Shown here: piece by piece, positions 9,704 to 18,818 of the stretch
How positions within the stretch are numbered: the stretch's first letter is position 1
How the letters are laid out: the number at the start of each line of letters is the position of its first letter
Assembly: GCF_007164725.1 (NCBI RefSeq)
Contig: NZ_AP019697.1
Location: forward strand, 540,001 to 604,000
Length of the DNA: 64,000 nucleotides
Direction: 5' to 3'
DNA from: Dialister hominis
Lineage (GTDB): Bacteria; Bacillota; Negativicutes; Veillonellales; Dialisteraceae
Made by a program: the position numbers and the translations under genes
The notes under the pieces: generated by a model
What the model was told of the DNA's origin: nothing
Database searches by the model: none
Seen by the model: the letters and a program-made list of their open reading frames with translations, nothing else

Positions 9704-10648
9704 TCAGCAGATGACGTTTTTCTGGTCGCCTTTCAGGTAGTTCTCAATATTGTGGAATACAAGGATGGCTCTTCTTTCCATAGCTTCTTTCGTATCAAAG
9801 CCTACGTGCGGCGAAAGGATGGTGTGAGGAGCAGAGAGGAGCGGATGATCGGCAGGAAGCGGAGGTTCGCCTTCAAAGACGTCGATGCCTGCGCCGGCAA
9901 TTTTTCCTTCCTTCAATGCATCGGCAAGGGCTTTGCTGTCGACGACAGGGCCTCTGGCGGTATTGATCAGGATGGCATCCTTCTTCATGAGGGCAATCTT
10001 TTCCTTATTGATCAGTCCTCTTGTCTCATCGGTCAGGGGGACATGGATAGAAATGATGTCGCAGGTCTTAAGAAGGGTATCAAGATCGGTGTAGTTGACA
10101 AGGTAAGTCTTCGGTGTGCGGCTGTATCCATAGACTTCGCATCCGAATGCCTGGGCAAGACCGGCCACGCGCTGTCCGATAGCGCCTGTTCCGATGATGC
10201 CGAATTTCCTTCCCTTGAGCTCGATGCCGCAAAGGCCGGCGTTCGTTTTTCCATTTCTTATGGCTTCCCCGCATTCAGGAAGCATGCGGTAGAGAGAAAG
10301 CGCCATGCCGAAGGCAAGTTCAGCAACGGATTCAGTGGAATAGCCTGCGCAGTTGGATACGGCAATATGTCTTTCCTTGCAGTAAGAGATATCGACATGA
10401 TCGACACCGGTGAAAGCGACGCAGAGGTACTTGAGGGAAGAGGCTTTTTCCAATGCTTCCTTCTTCAAAGGATAGTTGGCAATGACAGCGATGTCAGCAC
10501 CTTCGATGCGTTTCCCGAGCTCTTCCTGTCCGGAGGGGACTTTGTCATAAGCGGTCAGGTTCCAGCCTTCTTTCTTAAGACCGGATGCAAGGGATTCCAA
10601 AAGCTCCCTGGTAATGCCCAATGGCTGCGCGATAACGATTTCTTTCAT
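9704..10648 (-). CDS. D-isomer-specific 2-hydroxyacid dehydrogenase
   Basis: A 314-residue NAD(P)-dependent oxidoreductase interconverting a 2-keto acid and a D-2-hydroxy acid. The Rossmann motif GTGAIGQRVAG is near residue 147. The arginine/glutamate/histidine catalytic set is visible in NTARGPVVDS, AGAGIDVFEGEPP and LSPHVGFDT. Candidate roles are hydroxypyruvate or glyoxylate reduction; a phosphoglycerate dehydrogenase is less likely because there is no C-terminal ACT domain. GGAGC precedes the ATG. It is a single-gene unit with the EamA remnant next upstream. Confidence 0.9.
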   Translation of the reverse strand: MKEIVIAQPLGITRELLESLASGLKKEGWNLTAYDKVPSGQEELGKRIEGADIAVIANYPLKKEALEKASSLKYLCVAFTGVDHVDISYCKERHIAVSNCAGYSTESVAELAFGMALSLYRMLPECGEAIRNGKTNAGLCGIELKGRKFGIIGTGAIGQRVAGLAQAFGCEVYGYSRTPKTYLVNYTDLDTLLKTCDIISIHVPLTDETRGLINKEKIALMKKDAILINTARGPVVDSKALADALKEGKIAGAGIDVFEGEPPLPADHPLLSAPHTILSPHVGFDTKEAMERRAILVFHNIENYLKGDQKNVIC

Positions 10649-10701
10649 AATACTGCTCCTTCCTGATCAATTCCCGTAAGGGGATGAATACATCGTGGGA
10701 T

Positions 10702-11587
10702 TTATGAGATGGGTTTTTCTCTGAGCCGGAGAATGGCCCGGCTTGGAAGCTGCGAGACGAATACGCCTATGCACATGGCGGCAATGCCTGCCATCTGGCG
10801 TTCGGTGAATGTGTCGCCCAGGAAAAGGACGCCGCTCAATCCGCCGAAGACCATTTCAAGGCTTAAAATCATGGAGGCTTCAGTCGGGGGCATGTATTTC
10901 TGCCCGACTGCCTGCAGCGTGTAAGCAACGCCGCTTGAAAGGATGCCGGTATAGAGGAGAGCGCCCATAGCGCCTTCGATTCCGGTCCATGTCGGTGTTT
11001 CATACATAAAGGCAAGGACAAGGTTCAGGATGCCTGTGACGAAGAACTGTCCCGATGAAAGAAGAACGGGATCGAATCTCTGCGTCAGGTAATCAAGCGC
11101 CAGAATCTGCAGGGAGAAGAAAATAGCGCAGAGAAGCATCATGAGGTCGCCCGGACTGATGGTGAAATCTGATTTGATGGACATGAGGTAGACGCCCGTA
11201 ATAGCAGTGACGGCTCCGACAAGGTGCGTCAGGCGGAGCGGATGTCCCAGAAAGAGCCCGAAGAAGGGGACCAAGAGTATGTAATTGGCTGTCAGGAAAC
11301 TGGCCTTTGATGCCGTTGTGAACTTGCAGGCCGACCTGCTGGATCGTGGCAGCGGCAAAAAGGGGAAGTCCCGTCATGAGGAAAGCCGCCCAGAGCGGAA
11401 TCTTCGTGGACTTGGGATTTTCCTTATGCCGGTTCATATAAATAATGGGCAGAAGGCTTGCGCTTCCCAAGAGGAAACGTACGCCGCCGAAGGTAAATGG
11501 ACCGATCGTGTCCATGCCGACGACCTGCGCCACAAAGGCAGAGCCCCAGATCAAGGCCGCCAGTACGAGCAGAAGACGATATTTCAT
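10702..11587 (-). pseudogene. EamA/DMT-family membrane transporter, frameshifted
   Basis: The gene would encode a ten-TM drug/metabolite transporter of about 294 residues with two EamA repeats. The start at 11587 reads MKYRLLLVLAALIWGSAF after a GGAGAA site. Sense continues to IQQVGLQ, then shifts frame near 11322-11326. The second frame resumes FTTASKASFLTANYILL and runs to 10702 with the second repeat. One extra base in the CTGCAAGTTCAC context explains the break. It may be a real mutation or a one-base sequencing error. The substrate is unknown. Confidence 0.85.
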
Positions 11588-11597
11588 ACATTCTCCG

Positions 11598-11626
11598 TTG
11601 AAAAAAAGAGCCGCGGCAGGCTCTGG
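11598..11626 (-). terminator. Terminator-like hairpin directly before the EamA gene's ribosome site
   Basis: On the minus strand, AGAGCC pairs with GGCTCT around TGCCGC and is followed by seven T residues. The ribosome site begins about five bases later. A TATAAT-like box lies upstream near 11655-11660, so the hairpin would be in the leader and may act as an attenuator. Confidence 0.6.
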
Positions 11627-11847
11627 AATTTGGCATGAGGCATGCCCTTGATTATTATTTATTATAATGAATAATCCTGCTTTTTGCTACCATTCAGCAA
11701 AGAGGAAGGTGAAATCGGCTCCATTTGGCGCCAAGGGTATTTTCTCATCTGTAAATGTGGTATAGTCGAATAAGAATGTTCTTTTGAAATAATTACCCGT
11801 TTACCGGGTATCATACAGGGATTTCCCTGAAGAAGGAGAGTTTTGAT

Positions 11848-12648
11848 ATGTCGATTCGTATGATGGCGATTGATCTTGACGGTACGCTCCTGCATGACGA
11901 CATGACCATTTCCTCATACTCTCGTGATGTAATCAAGAAAGCATCGGAGGAAGGATTCAAGGTCGTCATTGCTACGGGACGTATGTGCAATTCGGCCAGG
12001 AAGAAAATGGAAGTGCTCGAACTGGGCAATGTCCCGGTCGTATGCTATACGGGCGCATGGATCATGATGGGGGAAACGGGGGAAGCCATCTATCAGGAAG
12101 GCATGGATCCAAAGTTTGCTTCAAAGGCTCTTTTATGGGCAAAGGAAGAGGGGCTCAAGGTCACTGCGTTCTGGGATGATAAAATCTACATGGAAGGCCC
12201 CGACGGGACGGAAATCAAGTACAGGAAGTACAGGACCGTGCAGCCAGAATTTCTCGGGGCGGCTTTCTTCAATCCGCCAAAGAAGGTGACAAGGATCGTT
12301 TTCTCTGATCCGGATCCCGCTGTCAGGCTGGAAATCAGGAAAGCTATTGAAAACAAGTTCGGGGATGCAGTAGATGTCGTATTCCCCGGAGATGACTTCG
12401 TCGATATGCACAAGAGCGGCATTAATAAAGCAACGGCTGTGAAGTACCTGGCGGATCAGGCAGGGATTTCCTCTTCCGAGATCATGGCATTTGGAAATAC
12501 GGAAAATGATGTCCCGCTTCTCAGGATGGCAGGAGAGTCTTATGCAGTAGCCAATGCGGACAAGATTGCCCTTGATGCAGCGAAAGCTGTCTGCGCATCG
12601 AATGAAGAAGACGGCGTAGCGCACATGATTGAAAAACGTCTGAAATAA
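11848..12648 (+). CDS. Cof-type HAD-superfamily phosphatase
   Basis: A 266-residue cytoplasmic phosphatase of the Cof/YidA branch, which removes phosphate from small metabolites such as sugar phosphates or flavin mononucleotide. Motif I is AIDLDGTLLHDD at residue 6-17, motif II the threonine in VIATGRM, and the late motif AFGNTENDVPLL binds magnesium. The C2-type cap lies between motifs II and III. A GAAGGAGAG site precedes the ATG. The substrate cannot be inferred from the neighbours. Downstream is a bidirectional terminator. Confidence 0.9.
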   Translation: MSIRMMAIDLDGTLLHDDMTISSYSRDVIKKASEEGFKVVIATGRMCNSARKKMEVLELGNVPVVCYTGAWIMMGETGEAIYQEGMDPKFASKALLWAKEEGLKVTAFWDDKIYMEGPDGTEIKYRKYRTVQPEFLGAAFFNPPKKVTRIVFSDPDPAVRLEIRKAIENKFGDAVDVVFPGDDFVDMHKSGINKATAVKYLADQAGISSSEIMAFGNTENDVPLLRMAGESYAVANADKIALDAAKAVCASNEEDGVAHMIEKRLK

Positions 12649-12656
12649 ATCCAACA

Positions 12657-12701
12657 AAAAGAGACTGGAATCGATGGTTCGATTGACAGTCTCTTTTTAT
12701 T
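12657..12701. terminator. Bidirectional terminator
   Basis: AAAAGAGACTG pairs with CAGTCTCTTTT, with an inner AATCGA/TCGATT stem. It lies between the convergent HAD and epimerase genes. Confidence 0.9.
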
Positions 12702-12704
12702 GGA

Positions 12705-13640
12705 TTATTTGGTATTCTTTTCCCGCTGGGTAAAGAAGGAAAGGGTATCCTTCAATCCGTCGTTTAAGTTGTACGATGGTTTCCAGCCGAAGAGAGATTT
12801 CAGCTTTTCATTGGACAGGCAGGAACGATGGATATCTCCTGTACGTTCTTCTGTGTAATGAATGAAGGAATCATCATATCCGGCCAGTGTGACTATTTCA
12901 TGGGCGAGCTCGTTCAGGCTGATTTCCGTTTCCGTGCTGACATTGCAGATTTCCCCGCTTCCTTTTTCAAGGGCAGCGACATTGGCTGCAACGATGTCAT
13001 GGACGGAAATGAAGTCTCTTGTCTGTGAACCGTCGCCGAAGATGGTGATGGGCTTTCCGCAGGCAAGGGCTTTTGCGAAAATGTAGATGACGCCGCCTTC
13101 TCCGTTAGCTCCCTGACGGGGACCGTACACGTTGCTGTAGCGAAGGATCGTGTAATCAAGGCCGTACAGTTTCTTGTAAAGTTCCAGGTACTTCTCGGTC
13201 ATCCACTTGGTCAGGCCGTAGAAGGATTCCGGGACAGGCACTTCATTTTCCTTGAGGGGAAGGGCGGGGTTGTCCCCGTAAACAGCGGCAGAGGAGGAGA
13301 AAATAATCTTTCTCACGCCAGTCGCTCTTGCGCACTCAAGGACGGAAAGAAGTCCCATGATGTTTTCGTCCGCATCATAGCTTGGATCCTTGATGGATAC
13401 AGGAACCATGGTCTGTGCTGCTTCGTGATAAACGACGTCAAATTTCCTTTTTTCAAAAAGGTCTTGAAGGGTCTTTCTATCTCTGATATCCGCTTGAATA
13501 AATTCCGCCTGAGGCGGGAGGAATTCTCCCGTCCCTGCGGAGAGGTTATCAATGACGGTTACTTCATGGCCGAGCGACAGAAGCTTGTCGACCAGATGAG
13601 AACCTATAAATCCGGCACCGCCGGTTACTAAAATTCGCAA
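12705..13640 (-). CDS. NAD-dependent sugar-nucleotide epimerase/dehydratase (GalE-like)
   Basis: A 311-residue extended short-chain dehydrogenase acting on a nucleotide sugar, probably UDP-glucose 4-epimerase-like, feeding envelope polysaccharide synthesis. The NAD motif TGGAGFIGSHLVDKLL is at residue 6 and the catalytic Tyr-Lys pair is in SFYGLTKWM near 147-151. The start codon is TTG at 13640, preceded by GGGGGGTGG; no nearby ATG fits better. It lies 17 bp behind the response regulator in what looks like one transcript. Exact sugar specificity is uncertain. Confidence 0.87.
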   Translation of the reverse strand: MRILVTGGAGFIGSHLVDKLLSLGHEVTVIDNLSAGTGEFLPPQAEFIQADIRDRKTLQDLFEKRKFDVVYHEAAQTMVPVSIKDPSYDADENIMGLLSVLECARATGVRKIIFSSSAAVYGDNPALPLKENEVPVPESFYGLTKWMTEKYLELYKKLYGLDYTILRYSNVYGPRQGANGEGGVIYIFAKALACGKPITIFGDGSQTRDFISVHDIVAANVAALEKGSGEICNVSTETEISLNELAHEIVTLAGYDDSFIHYTEERTGDIHRSCLSNEKLKSLFGWKPSYNLNDGLKDTLSFFTQREKNTK

Positions 13641-13657
13641 AATTCCACCCCCCGGAA

Positions 13658-14362
13658 TCAGTCCTGATGGAAGCGGTAGCCTGCGCCCCAGACGGTTTCG
13701 ATTCCTTCATAAGGATGTCCGGCAGCGTTTTTCAGCTTGTCTCTCAGTCTGTTGATATGTACGGTGACCGTTGCAGGATCGCCGATCGGATCGAAGCTCC
13801 AGATTTTCTCGAAGAGCTGTTCCTTGGAGAATACTTCATTCGGATGCTGGACGAGGAAGTAGAGGAGGTCGAATTCCTTGCCTGTCAGTGTGACGTCCTT
13901 GCCGTTCAGGAGTACCTGGCGGGCTTTCGGACAGATGGTGACATCGCCTACGGTAATGCCTTTTTCCACCTGCGGTCTTGCAAGGTCTCTGCTGAGGAGA
14001 CGGTTGTGGGTAGCGAGCTGAGCTCTCAGGTGAGCCATGAGGACAGTGCCCTTGAACGGCTTCACGATGTAGTCATCAGCGCCGAGGCCCAGACCTCTGA
14101 CGATGTCCGCATCTTCTGTGCGTGCTGTTGCGAAGATAATCGGCGCATCAGTCTTTTCACGCATTTTGCGGCAAAGAGAGAATCCATCCTCTCCCGGAAG
14201 CATGACGTCAAGGATGATAGCATCGATTTTCACTTCATCCATGATCTTGAGGGCTTCCTCGCCATTGTCTGTGACATATGGTTCAAAGCCGGCGCCTTCC
14301 AGGAAATCTCTTTCCATGTTGGCAATCTTCGGTTCATCTTCCACTACAAGTACTTTTCTCAT
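13658..14362 (-). CDS. OmpR/PhoB-family response regulator
   Basis: A 234-residue two-component transcription regulator. The receiver domain has the acidic pocket VVEDEP, phospho-acceptor Asp52 in AIILDVMLPGEDG, and the lysine in YIVKPFKG. The winged-helix output domain occupies roughly 130-232 and ends GAGYRFHQD. It overlaps the kinase gene's stop codon by one base (TAATG), so translation is probably coupled. Target genes are not indicated beyond the epimerase downstream. Confidence 0.94.
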   Translation of the reverse strand: MRKVLVVEDEPKIANMERDFLEGAGFEPYVTDNGEEALKIMDEVKIDAIILDVMLPGEDGFSLCRKMREKTDAPIIFATARTEDADIVRGLGLGADDYIVKPFKGTVLMAHLRAQLATHNRLLSRDLARPQVEKGITVGDVTICPKARQVLLNGKDVTLTGKEFDLLYFLVQHPNEVFSKEQLFEKIWSFDPIGDPATVTVHINRLRDKLKNAAGHPYEGIETVWGAGYRFHQD

Positions 14363-15519
14363 TATTTTGTGTTGCTCCCTTCTTTCAGCGGGATATCAAA
14401 TATCATTTTCAATCCATTTTCATTGACAGCGCGGTAACGTCCCTTATGCGCCGTGACGATCTCCGCTACAATCGCAAGACCAAGGCCGCTGCCGTTGCTT
14501 GTTTTGCTTCTTGCCTCATACGTCCTGTAAAAGGCTTCGAATATGTGGGCGGTCTTTTCCGGAGGAACTCCGGGGCCGTCATCCTGATACGTGAATTCTG
14601 CATATTTTCCCTTGCGGTAAATCTGGATCAGGACTTCTGAGGTATCTTTGTCTCTATATTTTATCGTATTTGCCAGTAAATTGAAAGCCACTCTCTGGAA
14701 TTCTTTCTCATCAAGCATGGCGATGATGGAATCATCGGTGTTGTAAGAGACGTTCACATTCCTGGATTTCAAGTATTCCAGGTCTTCATTGATGAAGGAG
14801 TGGATAGCGCGGCTGAAGTTCGTCGGTACCGGATGGCAGATGATGCGGCTTGTCGAAAGTTTATTATAAAGAGACAATTCATCGATCAGTTTTGACAAGT
14901 CATCTGCGCACGAGGCAATCGAGGCAAGGTACTGCTTCCTCTTTTCCGGCGTTTTGCCAAGTCCCAGCTGCAGGGCTTCCGTGTATCCCATGATTGTCGT
15001 GAGCGGGGTCCTAAGGTCATGTGTAATGCCTGAGAAGAGGATCTTGCGGCTTGTGAGGAGGTGGGCGCGTTCTGCGATGCTGTTCTTCAGGTATGACTGC
15101 ATCGTGCGGAATGTGTTGCAGACCTCGCCAAGCTCATCATCGCTGTGGTGGTCAACCACGACATTGAAGTTCCCGTACTGTATGGCATGGGCTGCCAGGG
15201 ACAGCTGCTGGAGCGGGATGATGATGCGCGACTTCGTTCTTTCATAGAAGAGGTAATCCATCCTTGCGCTGAAAGCGATGATCGCAAGGATCAGGAGGAT
15301 GAATCCCATGTAAACATACTTGTTGATGACGGCGTCCCCGTGAGAAGCATAGAGGAGGAGCAGTGTCGTAATGATGATGGAAGCGGAGACAGGAATGCCT
15401 ATGAGTCCCAGTGTGCTTGCAATCATCTTCTGCTGCAGACTGCTTCCTTCCGGCGGGGCAGGCGGTACAGGTGGCAGCGGAGGTGCTAAGTTCTCTGCCG
15501 GATTATCATTTTCATCCAT
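14362..15519 (-). CDS. Sensor histidine kinase
   Basis: A 385-residue membrane kinase paired with the regulator at 13658-14362. A proline-rich cytoplasmic tail (PPLPPVPPAPP near residues 13-24) precedes two TM helices (about 36-58 and 66-86) with almost no external loop, so it probably senses an intramembrane signal. A HAMP-like stretch follows, then the H-box GITHDLRTPLTT, N-box NLLANTIKY, G1 DDGPGVP and G2 GSGLGLAI. GGAGG lies nine bases before the ATG. It sits 18 bp after exoA. Confidence 0.92.
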   Translation of the reverse strand: MDENDNPAENLAPPLPPVPPAPPEGSSLQQKMIASTLGLIGIPVSASIIITTLLLLYASHGDAVINKYVYMGFILLILAIIAFSARMDYLFYERTKSRIIIPLQQLSLAAHAIQYGNFNVVVDHHSDDELGEVCNTFRTMQSYLKNSIAERAHLLTSRKILFSGITHDLRTPLTTIMGYTEALQLGLGKTPEKRKQYLASIASCADDLSKLIDELSLYNKLSTSRIICHPVPTNFSRAIHSFINEDLEYLKSRNVNVSYNTDDSIIAMLDEKEFQRVAFNLLANTIKYRDKDTSEVLIQIYRKGKYAEFTYQDDGPGVPPEKTAHIFEAFYRTYEARSKTSNGSGLGLAIVAEIVTAHKGRYRAVNENGLKMIFDIPLKEGSNTK

Positions 15520-15537
15520 ATTGATTCGCCTCCGTCC

Positions 15538-16305
15538 TTAATCCAGATCAAGATCAAGTTCGACAGGGCAGTGATCGCTTCCCATGATTTCCGGATGGAT
15601 CTTTGCATCCTCGATATGCGCCTTCAAAGCATTGGAGACGATGAAGTAATCGATTCTCCATCCAATGTTTCTTTCCCTGGATTTAGCAAAATAGCTCCAC
15701 CAGGAATACGCCTTTTCCTTGTCAGGATACTTGAAGCGGAAGGAATCGGTAAATCCTTCTGACAGAAGCTCAGTCATGCGGCTTCTTTCTTCGTCGGTGA
15801 ATCCGGCGTTCTTGTGGTTGGATGCCGGGTTGGCGATATCGATTTCCTCATGAGCGACATTGAGGTCGCCGCAGAGGATGACGGGCTTTTCTTCGGAAAG
15901 ACGCTTCATGTAAGCAATCATTTCCGTTTCCCATTTCATGCGGTAGTCCAGACGGACAAGTCCGCGCTGGCTGTTTGGCGTGTAGCAGCAGAGGAGATAA
16001 TGCGATCCGAAATCGGCAGTGATGAGACGCCCTTCCTGATCATGTTCCTCGATCCCTAGTCCATAGGTGACGGACAAAGGCTCTTTCTTGCTGAAAATCG
16101 CGGTCCCGCTGTAGCCTTTTTTGACAGCGCTGTTCCAGTACTGGTGGTATCCGGGCAGGTCAAGTTCGATCTGATCCGGCTGCAGCTTGGTTTCCTGCAG
16201 GCAGAAACAGTCTGCATCCAGATCATGGAATGCGTCCATGAACCCTTTCTTGATGCAGGCCCGGAGTCCGTTGACATTCCAAGAGATGTATTTCAGTTTT
16301 GACAT
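15538..16305 (-). CDS. exoA: Exodeoxyribonuclease III / AP endonuclease
   Basis: A 255-residue metal-dependent nuclease that cleaves at abasic sites and trims 3' ends in base-excision repair. Family motifs are SWNVNGLRA, LQETKLQ (metal-binding Glu), YSGTAIFSK, CGDLNVAHEEID, WRIDYFIVS and the C-terminal catalytic GSDHCPVELDL. Length is standard for the ExoA/Xth family. GGAGG precedes the ATG. It is the first gene of the minus-strand run leading into the two-component system. Confidence 0.95.
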   Translation of the reverse strand: MSKLKYISWNVNGLRACIKKGFMDAFHDLDADCFCLQETKLQPDQIELDLPGYHQYWNSAVKKGYSGTAIFSKKEPLSVTYGLGIEEHDQEGRLITADFGSHYLLCCYTPNSQRGLVRLDYRMKWETEMIAYMKRLSEEKPVILCGDLNVAHEEIDIANPASNHKNAGFTDEERSRMTELLSEGFTDSFRFKYPDKEKAYSWWSYFAKSRERNIGWRIDYFIVSNALKAHIEDAKIHPEIMGSDHCPVELDLDLD

Positions 16306-16949
16306 ACGGCCCTCCTTTGATTCAAAAACAATTTACCATGGCTGGTAAATTCAGAAACTTCTATTCCCATCCTAATTATACACTTTTTAGACGGCATAAA
16401 TACAGTTTTAGTTTATAAATAAATTTATAAATTCAACGGATAGTTCAGTGTTTTGAATACTGGGGAGCCACATATCGCTTTTGTAGTAAATTTCGATAAA
16501 CATCCACGCTGATACAAGGGCTGCTTTTCAAAGTATAAAGAAGAGTCTTTAAGCGATCGTCAACGAAGTTTATACAATTTATAAACTTATATCGGAAATC
16601 AATAACACATGAACGTAAAAAGCAGGTACTTCTCTGCATTTTGGGAATAATAGAAATCATACCATTTCAGAGAGATTTTTGCAGGGTCAAAAGTGAAGGG
16701 AAAGGGAAAGGTGACAATTAAAAGCAAAAGAGAGCATTCCTGCCTCTGCTGCCGCCTGGCAGCCCGGAATCAAATGATGAAAAATAATGATGAAAAATAC
16801 GGAAAGACATAGAAGACAGAGGCCTCAAATGCCATAAGAAAAAGGGGGATCTGTGCTATAATAGCTAGAGCAGTACAACAAACGGGAAGTGACTGCCTAG
16901 GCAGTGATGGAAAAAGGGCGCTTCCGGTATGCCGAAGGGAGGACAGAAC
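16306..16949. other. Intergenic region with divergent promoters and two perfect palindromes
   Basis: No gene is supported; the small frames are AT-rich and lack ribosome sites. Minus-strand side: TATAAT complement at 16375-16380 as the exoA -10, with an inverted repeat ATTTACC-N6-GGTAAAT (16331-16350) between it and the start. Plus-strand side: an extended -10 TGCTATAAT ending at 16862, followed by the perfect palindrome ACTGCCTAGGCAGT at 16892-16905 in the leader of the ACT gene. The middle 300 bp shows nothing recognised. Confidence 0.6.
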
Positions 16950-17222
16950 ATGAAAAAAATCGTGGTAACCGTCATTGGTGCCGACCGCGTCGGTATTGTT
17001 GCCGGCGTAACAAAGGAACTTGCAAAAGAAAACATCAATATTCTGGATATTTCCCAGACCATTCTGGATGGAATCTTTGATATGGTGCTGATCTGTGACA
17101 TGGAGAACGCAAAGGGCTCCTTGAAACAGGTACAGGACGATATGGGAGAACTGGGCCGTGAGCTGGGCGTCGATGTCAGAGTGCAGCTGGCGGATATCTT
17201 TTATGCCATGCACAGGATCTGA
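16950..17222 (+). CDS. ACT-domain protein (UPF0237/PheB-like)
   Basis: A 90-residue single ACT domain, a small ligand-binding regulatory fold that commonly senses amino acids. The sequence starts [20 protein letters not shown], typical of UPF0237 proteins related to the glycine-cleavage regulator GcvR. The start at 16950 has GGAGG seven bases upstream; an in-frame ATG at 16929 does not. It lies 11 bp before the UPF0210 gene, a pairing conserved in many firmicutes. The ligand is unknown. Confidence 0.9.
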   Translation: MKKIVVTVIGADRVGIVAGVTKELAKENINILDISQTILDGIFDMVLICDMENAKGSLKQVQDDMGELGRELGVDVRVQLADIFYAMHRI

Positions 17223-17233
17223 AAGGGGGAGCC

Positions 17234-18592
17234 ATGCTCGATATAGAGGAAATTCTTGCGACGGAGCGCATGTTTGACCAGAATAAGCTGGATGTCCGCA
17301 CGATTACCATGGGCATTTCGCTCCTGGGCTGCGTATCCGACGATGAAAAGACCCTGCTGACCAGGATCTATGATACGATCTGCCAGAAGGCAGAACACTT
17401 GACGGAAGTCAGCCATGATATTTCCAGGGAATACGGTGTGCCGATCATCAACCGCCGTATTTCTGTCACGCCGGTAGCGCTCATTGCCGGCGGCACGAAT
17501 GCAAAGAGCTATGTGCCGATCGCTGAAACGCTCCAGAAAGCAGCTGATGCTGTCGGTGTCGACATTCTGGGCGGATTTTCCGCACTTGTAGACAGAGGCA
17601 TGTCTTCTTCGGATAAAATTCTGATCGATTCCATTCCGGAAGCTTTGGCTGTCACGAAGAGCATCTGCAGCTCGGTTGCCATCGGATCCACCAGGGCAGG
17701 CATCAATATGGATGCTGTGAAGCGCATGGGCGAGATTGTGAAGGAAACAGCTGAACTCACAAAGGATCAGGATGCATACGGATGCACGAAGCTTGTCGAA
17801 TTCTGCAATGCAGTCGAAGACAATCCGTTCATGGCAGGCGCCTTCCACGGCGTCACGCAGGGCGATACTGCCATCCATGTCGGCGTATCCGGTCCGGGCG
17901 TCGTCAAGAGAGCGCTGGAAGATGTCAAAGGCGCACCGCTTAATGTCGTTGCCAAGACGATCAAGAATACAGCCTTCATGATTACCCGTCTTGGACAGAT
18001 GGTGGCAGAAGCTGCCGTCGATCGCCTCCATGCGCCGTTCGGCATTATCGACCTTTCCCTTGCACCGACTTCTGCTGTCGGAGACAGTGTAGCGCAGGTT
18101 CTTGAGGAAATGGGTCTTGAGAGCTGCGGCGGCCCCGGTACCACGGCAGCCCTGGCGCTCTTAAACGATGCAGTGAAGAAGGGCGGCCTTATGGCTTCTT
18201 CTTCCGTCGGCGGTCTTTCCGGCGCTTTCATTCCGGTCAGTGAAGACCTTGGCATGATTGAAGCCGTACAGAAGGGAAGCCTTTCCCTTGAAAAACTCGA
18301 AGCCATGACCTGCGTATGCTCGGTCGGCCTTGATATGATTGCCGTTCCCGGAGACACGACGGCATCCACGATTTCCGCCATCCTTGCAGATGAAGCGGCT
18401 ATCGGCATGATCAACAACAAGACGACGGCTACCCGCCTGATTCCGGTACCTGGAAAGAAACCGGGAGACATGGTTCAGTTTGGCGGACTCATGGGATATG
18501 CTCCTGTCATGAAGATCAACGAATTCAAGGCAGATGAATTCATTGCAAGAGGCGGCAAGATCCCTGCACCGATCCGTTCCCTGACAAACTGA
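17234..18592 (+). CDS. UPF0210 (DUF711/PFL) family protein
   Basis: A 452-residue protein of the UPF0210 family, distantly related to glycyl-radical pyruvate-formate-lyase folds but without a known reaction. Glycine-rich stretches such as [25 protein letters not shown] and [11 protein letters not shown] are family-typical. No glycyl-radical motif was seen. A GAAAGGGGGA site precedes the ATG. It follows the ACT gene by 11 bp and ends in a strong terminator, so the two form a two-gene operon, and the ACT protein is a likely partner or regulator. Confidence 0.9.
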   Translation: MLDIEEILATERMFDQNKLDVRTITMGISLLGCVSDDEKTLLTRIYDTICQKAEHLTEVSHDISREYGVPIINRRISVTPVALIAGGTNAKSYVPIAETLQKAADAVGVDILGGFSALVDRGMSSSDKILIDSIPEALAVTKSICSSVAIGSTRAGINMDAVKRMGEIVKETAELTKDQDAYGCTKLVEFCNAVEDNPFMAGAFHGVTQGDTAIHVGVSGPGVVKRALEDVKGAPLNVVAKTIKNTAFMITRLGQMVAEAAVDRLHAPFGIIDLSLAPTSAVGDSVAQVLEEMGLESCGGPGTTAALALLNDAVKKGGLMASSSVGGLSGAFIPVSEDLGMIEAVQKGSLSLEKLEAMTCVCSVGLDMIAVPGDTTASTISAILADEAAIGMINNKTTATRLIPVPGKKPGDMVQFGGLMGYAPVMKINEFKADEFIARGGKIPAPIRSLTN

Positions 18593-18618
18593 TACAGGAT
18601 AAACTGATACAGGAAAAT

Positions 18619-18680
18619 AAAATGCCCGAAGGGGGTTCCAGTGCAATGCCGGAGCCTTTCCTTCGGGCGTTTTTTTGATG
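18619..18680 (+). terminator. Terminator of the ACT-UPF0210 operon
   Basis: ATGCCCGAAGG pairs with CCTTCGGGCGT across a long partly paired loop, then seven T residues. Confidence 0.88.
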
Positions 18681-18818
18681 GAATGGAAGGAAATTCATGT
18701 AAAACGAGGGAAGAGGGACCTTTCCGTTCCTTGATGTATTTTTTGCATACTTGTGATAAAATAAAACAGTTATTTTTTTATCAGTAAGGATATAGTTACG
18801 GGTATGTAAAGGGTTATC

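Noticed and set aside
16445-16660. 71-codon minus-strand frame in the exoA-ACT gap
   Set aside because: AT-rich, no ribosome site, no recognisable features.
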